Positions 50,367 to 52,138 of a stretch of 52,138 nt of DNA are shown here, piece after piece (within the stretch, counting starts at the first letter, position 1; the number at the start of each line of letters is the position of its first letter). The DNA is from Victivallales bacterium. GTDB taxonomy: Bacteria > Verrucomicrobiota > Lentisphaeria > Victivallales > SZUA-371. A model generated the notes under the pieces. The model was not told where the DNA came from. It was given only the letters and a program-made list of their open reading frames with translations, and did not search any database. The stretch covers positions 1 to 52,138 of the forward strand of contig JAFGXT010000241.1 of NCBI GenBank assembly GCA_016936495.1, given 5' to 3'. The position numbers and the translations under genes are program-made.

Positions 50367-52138
50367 TTATTGTTTTAACCATATGTTCACGTCAGTAGCA
50401 GGAGATCCGTTGGCGGCGAGTAATTTTGCGCCCCAACCGCTGTTGATGCTTCCCGCCGACCAGACTTTAAGCAGGAGCAGGTGTTTTTTTTCAGGTGTAA
50501 GAGTAATTTCAAACTCTTTTTTCTGTCTTTGATATCGTAATGGTTGTTGCAAATAAAAACTTTCGCCAAGTTTTTTGCCATCCAGCCATACTTGATTGCC
50601 ACGTTCTGATTCTATGTGTATTTTATAGTTTCCGCCTTTAGCCGATTCCAGCCATGCCGCGGCGTAAAAGATTATATCTCGTTCAAAGTTTTCAACATAA
50701 TTTTCCGCATAGAAATAAGGCAGACCGTATGGCAGGGGACGCCATGCCATTTCCGTTCCCAGGAGGGAGATTTCTTTTTTGTATGGAGCTGGAATCAATG
50801 ATCCTGGTTCGCCTTTTATGCTTTCACTGCGGAGAATATTTTCCTCAAATACAATATTTTCTTCGGGAGTCCGGCGTTCCTGCTTCAGATGCAATGGACC
50901 CAGAAACAGCCAATATCCCAGAGTACCGATAGGATCGACTTTAAACGCATGGTCGAGCTCCGGCGGAGGAACTTGTGCTTGTTCACGCCGTACTTTATCA
51001 TACATCCCGCTGCGCCGCAGGTTTTCTTCATCTATTCTTTGACTGATCTTCTCCAGACGTTCTTCGGGGTCGCCTATGAAAAAGAATCTGGTATCCAGTG
51101 CTTTCATCGGGACGTCATAGACTTTTTGTCCACGCCCGATAAAGCGTTTTTCATAGAGATCATAAAGATCCGCCGCTTCCGGCAGGACTATTTTACGCGT
51201 TCCTTCCTGACGGGTGTGAAATGCAAGAAATTCGCCATTCATATAGATTACGTCGTCAAAATTCTCTTCGTACTGATGTGCGCCCGAGGCCTTTGCCATC
51301 TTACTCATAAAGAGCGGATTCAAGTCATTGGTGCTGGTGTATATGGAAGTCCACTGCGCATGTTTTTTCAATGCGGCGGCAATGGAGCCGTCATTCCATT
51401 CCGCCATGGGAACAGCATCTTTATCATCGACCTTGACGTTGGCGGTCTGGCGTGGGATTTTAATAAGAGTGCCATGCAGACTTACAAGTCTCTGTTCCTT
51501 TGGCGGAGTCAGGCTTAACTCCGCCAAAGCGGGAAAGGTACTGGAATTGACAGTTTTATATTCAGGGTTGCGTGGCGGCTTTGCAAGTGCTGCGAATTTC
51601 ATACCGCACAGGCTGGAGCTCCGTGCCAGATCGGGTGATGGACTTATATCCGGATTTATCGCTCCAGCCGGACGCAGAAACATTATCCAGCGACCATCTT
51701 TTTTTACTTTTTTATCAAAAAGTTCACGCTGTCTGGTGTTGATGACCGGAACATCGACGATGATAAGCTTATATGGAATATTTTCCATTTCCAGTAATGT
51801 TTCCAGTCTAAGTGCATGGTAGGGCGCTCCCATGCGGTCAAGCACGTTCAGGCGCAGATCCGCCCAGTCGGTATAATCGCAAGTAACAAAAGCTATTTCA
51901 GCCGGATTGTCGCGATTGCACATTGCCGCGAGTTCGCTTATTTCCGACTGTCTGCGGAAGAGCCGCCATATCTGCGGATGCCGGTAGGTGGTGCTTCTGA
52001 ATTCATACCAGTAACCGCCGCAACCTTCAACCGTTACCAGTGCGTGAGCGCGTTTCAGTACGCTTAAAGTGCTTGCCATGTCGGGCACGCCGAATTGTTT
52101 GGCTCCATAATACATGGTACGGAAGTCCAGTTCATCAA
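50367..52138 (-). CDS. GH42-like glycoside hydrolase, C-terminal part (5' end off window)
   Basis: An open frame runs to the right edge. The ATG at 52115 is preceded in frame by DELDFRT, so the true start lies outside the window. The visible 590 residues begin with the end of a probable TIM barrel ([29 protein letters not shown]). A flavodoxin-like domain follows of the kind used for trimerisation in GH42 beta-galactosidases ([31 protein letters not shown]). A galactose-binding-like beta-sandwich at the C-terminus has [13 protein letters not shown] and LLLKVWSAG. The catalytic residues lie off window, so activity and exact GH family are unproven. It belongs to the same orientation block as the pseudopilin and DUF6067-LamG genes. 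Confidence 0.75.
   Translation of the reverse strand, partial: DELDFRTMYYGAKQFGVPDMASTLSVLKRAHALVTVEGCGGYWYEFRSTTYRHPQIWRLFRRQSEISELAAMCNRDNPAEIAFVTCDYTDWADLRLNVLDRMGAPYHALRLETLLEMENIPYKLIIVDVPVINTRQRELFDKKVKKDGRWIMFLRPAGAINPDISPSPDLARSSSLCGMKFAALAKPPRNPEYKTVNSSTFPALAELSLTPPKEQRLVSLHGTLIKIPRQTANVKVDDKDAVPMAEWNDGSIAAALKKHAQWTSIYTSTNDLNPLFMSKMAKASGAHQYEENFDDVIYMNGEFLAFHTRQEGTRKIVLPEAADLYDLYEKRFIGRGQKVYDVPMKALDTRFFFIGDPEERLEKISQRIDEENLRRSGMYDKVRREQAQVPPPELDHAFKVDPIGTLGYWLFLGPLHLKQERRTPEENIVFEENILRSESIKGEPGSLIPAPYKKEISLLGTEMAWRPLPYGLPYFYAENYVENFERDIIFYAAAWLESAKGGNYKIHIESERGNQVWLDGKKLGESFYLQQPLRYQRQKKEFEITLTPEKKHLLLLKVWSAGSINSGWGAKLLAANGSPATDVNIWLKQ

Noticed and set aside
1-52138. CRISPR arrays, tRNA or rRNA genes, prophage or intact transposons
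   Set aside because: No regularly spaced repeats, no cloverleaf-like sequence in the spacers, no integrase, and only one decayed IS3 fragment were found by eye.

Overview
The window looks like chromosomal DNA of a Gram-negative, probably anaerobic member of the PVC group, most likely Lentisphaerota (Victivallales-like). This is an inference from gene content. Supporting signs are two pseudopilin-like proteins of the H-X9-DG type next to secreted glycan enzymes, a sialate O-acetylesterase family lipoprotein, a CBM9/DUF6067-like giant protein, a PVC-style Ser/Thr kinase with a DWG motif, FliW/CsrA, WaaA (lipopolysaccharide), rubrerythrin, and a striking family of QueG/RdhA-like 4Fe-4S proteins. 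No rRNA, tRNA, CRISPR array or intact insertion sequence was seen.

Layout. 1-4295: minus-strand copper/silver-type RND efflux genes (cusA, cut by the window edge, and cusB) with a promoter and two inverted repeats in the leader. 4416-5584: ispD and a glyoxalase. 5670-5956: a decayed IS3-type transposase. 6024-6691: rubrerythrin with a candidate operator. 6805-12393: plus-strand sensor kinase, NDP-sugar 4,6-dehydratase and archaeal-type phosphoglycerate mutase. 12405-17578: the most interesting block. A divergent LacI-family repressor faces an operon of one U32-like Fe-S protein and three QueG/RdhA-like proteins, with a clear promoter and a 26-bp palindrome where transcription should start. 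17583-24206: an orphan coiled-coil protein, rlmN/GT39/mgtE, and a polysaccharide deacetylase. 24266-32839: housekeeping genes purB, rpoN-fliW-csrA and glmS-waaA-thiC. 32856-34910: sialate O-acetylesterase. 35060-42798: a second locus of the same Fe-S family (two members) in an apparent operon with a beta-helix protein, a pseudopilin and a Gfo/Idh/MocA oxidoreductase, facing a GntR-LacI hybrid regulator. 42824-45115: ptsP. 45382-52138: glycan-degradation genes, namely a DUF6067-like protein fused to a LamG domain, a pseudopilin, and the C-terminal part of a GH42-like protein cut by the right edge.

How it fits together. The accessory genes point to growth on complex glycans, with secreted enzymes and sugar-type repressors controlling operons. 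Five divergent QueG/RdhA-like paralogs sit in the two repressor-controlled operons rather than next to tRNA-modification genes. I infer that they perform substrate-induced reductive chemistry linked to a carbohydrate or a glycan-derived compound. The substrate cannot be read from the sequence. Housekeeping operons show tight packing with start-stop overlaps (cusB/cusA, the Fe-S operon genes, GT39/rlmN) that suggest translational coupling.
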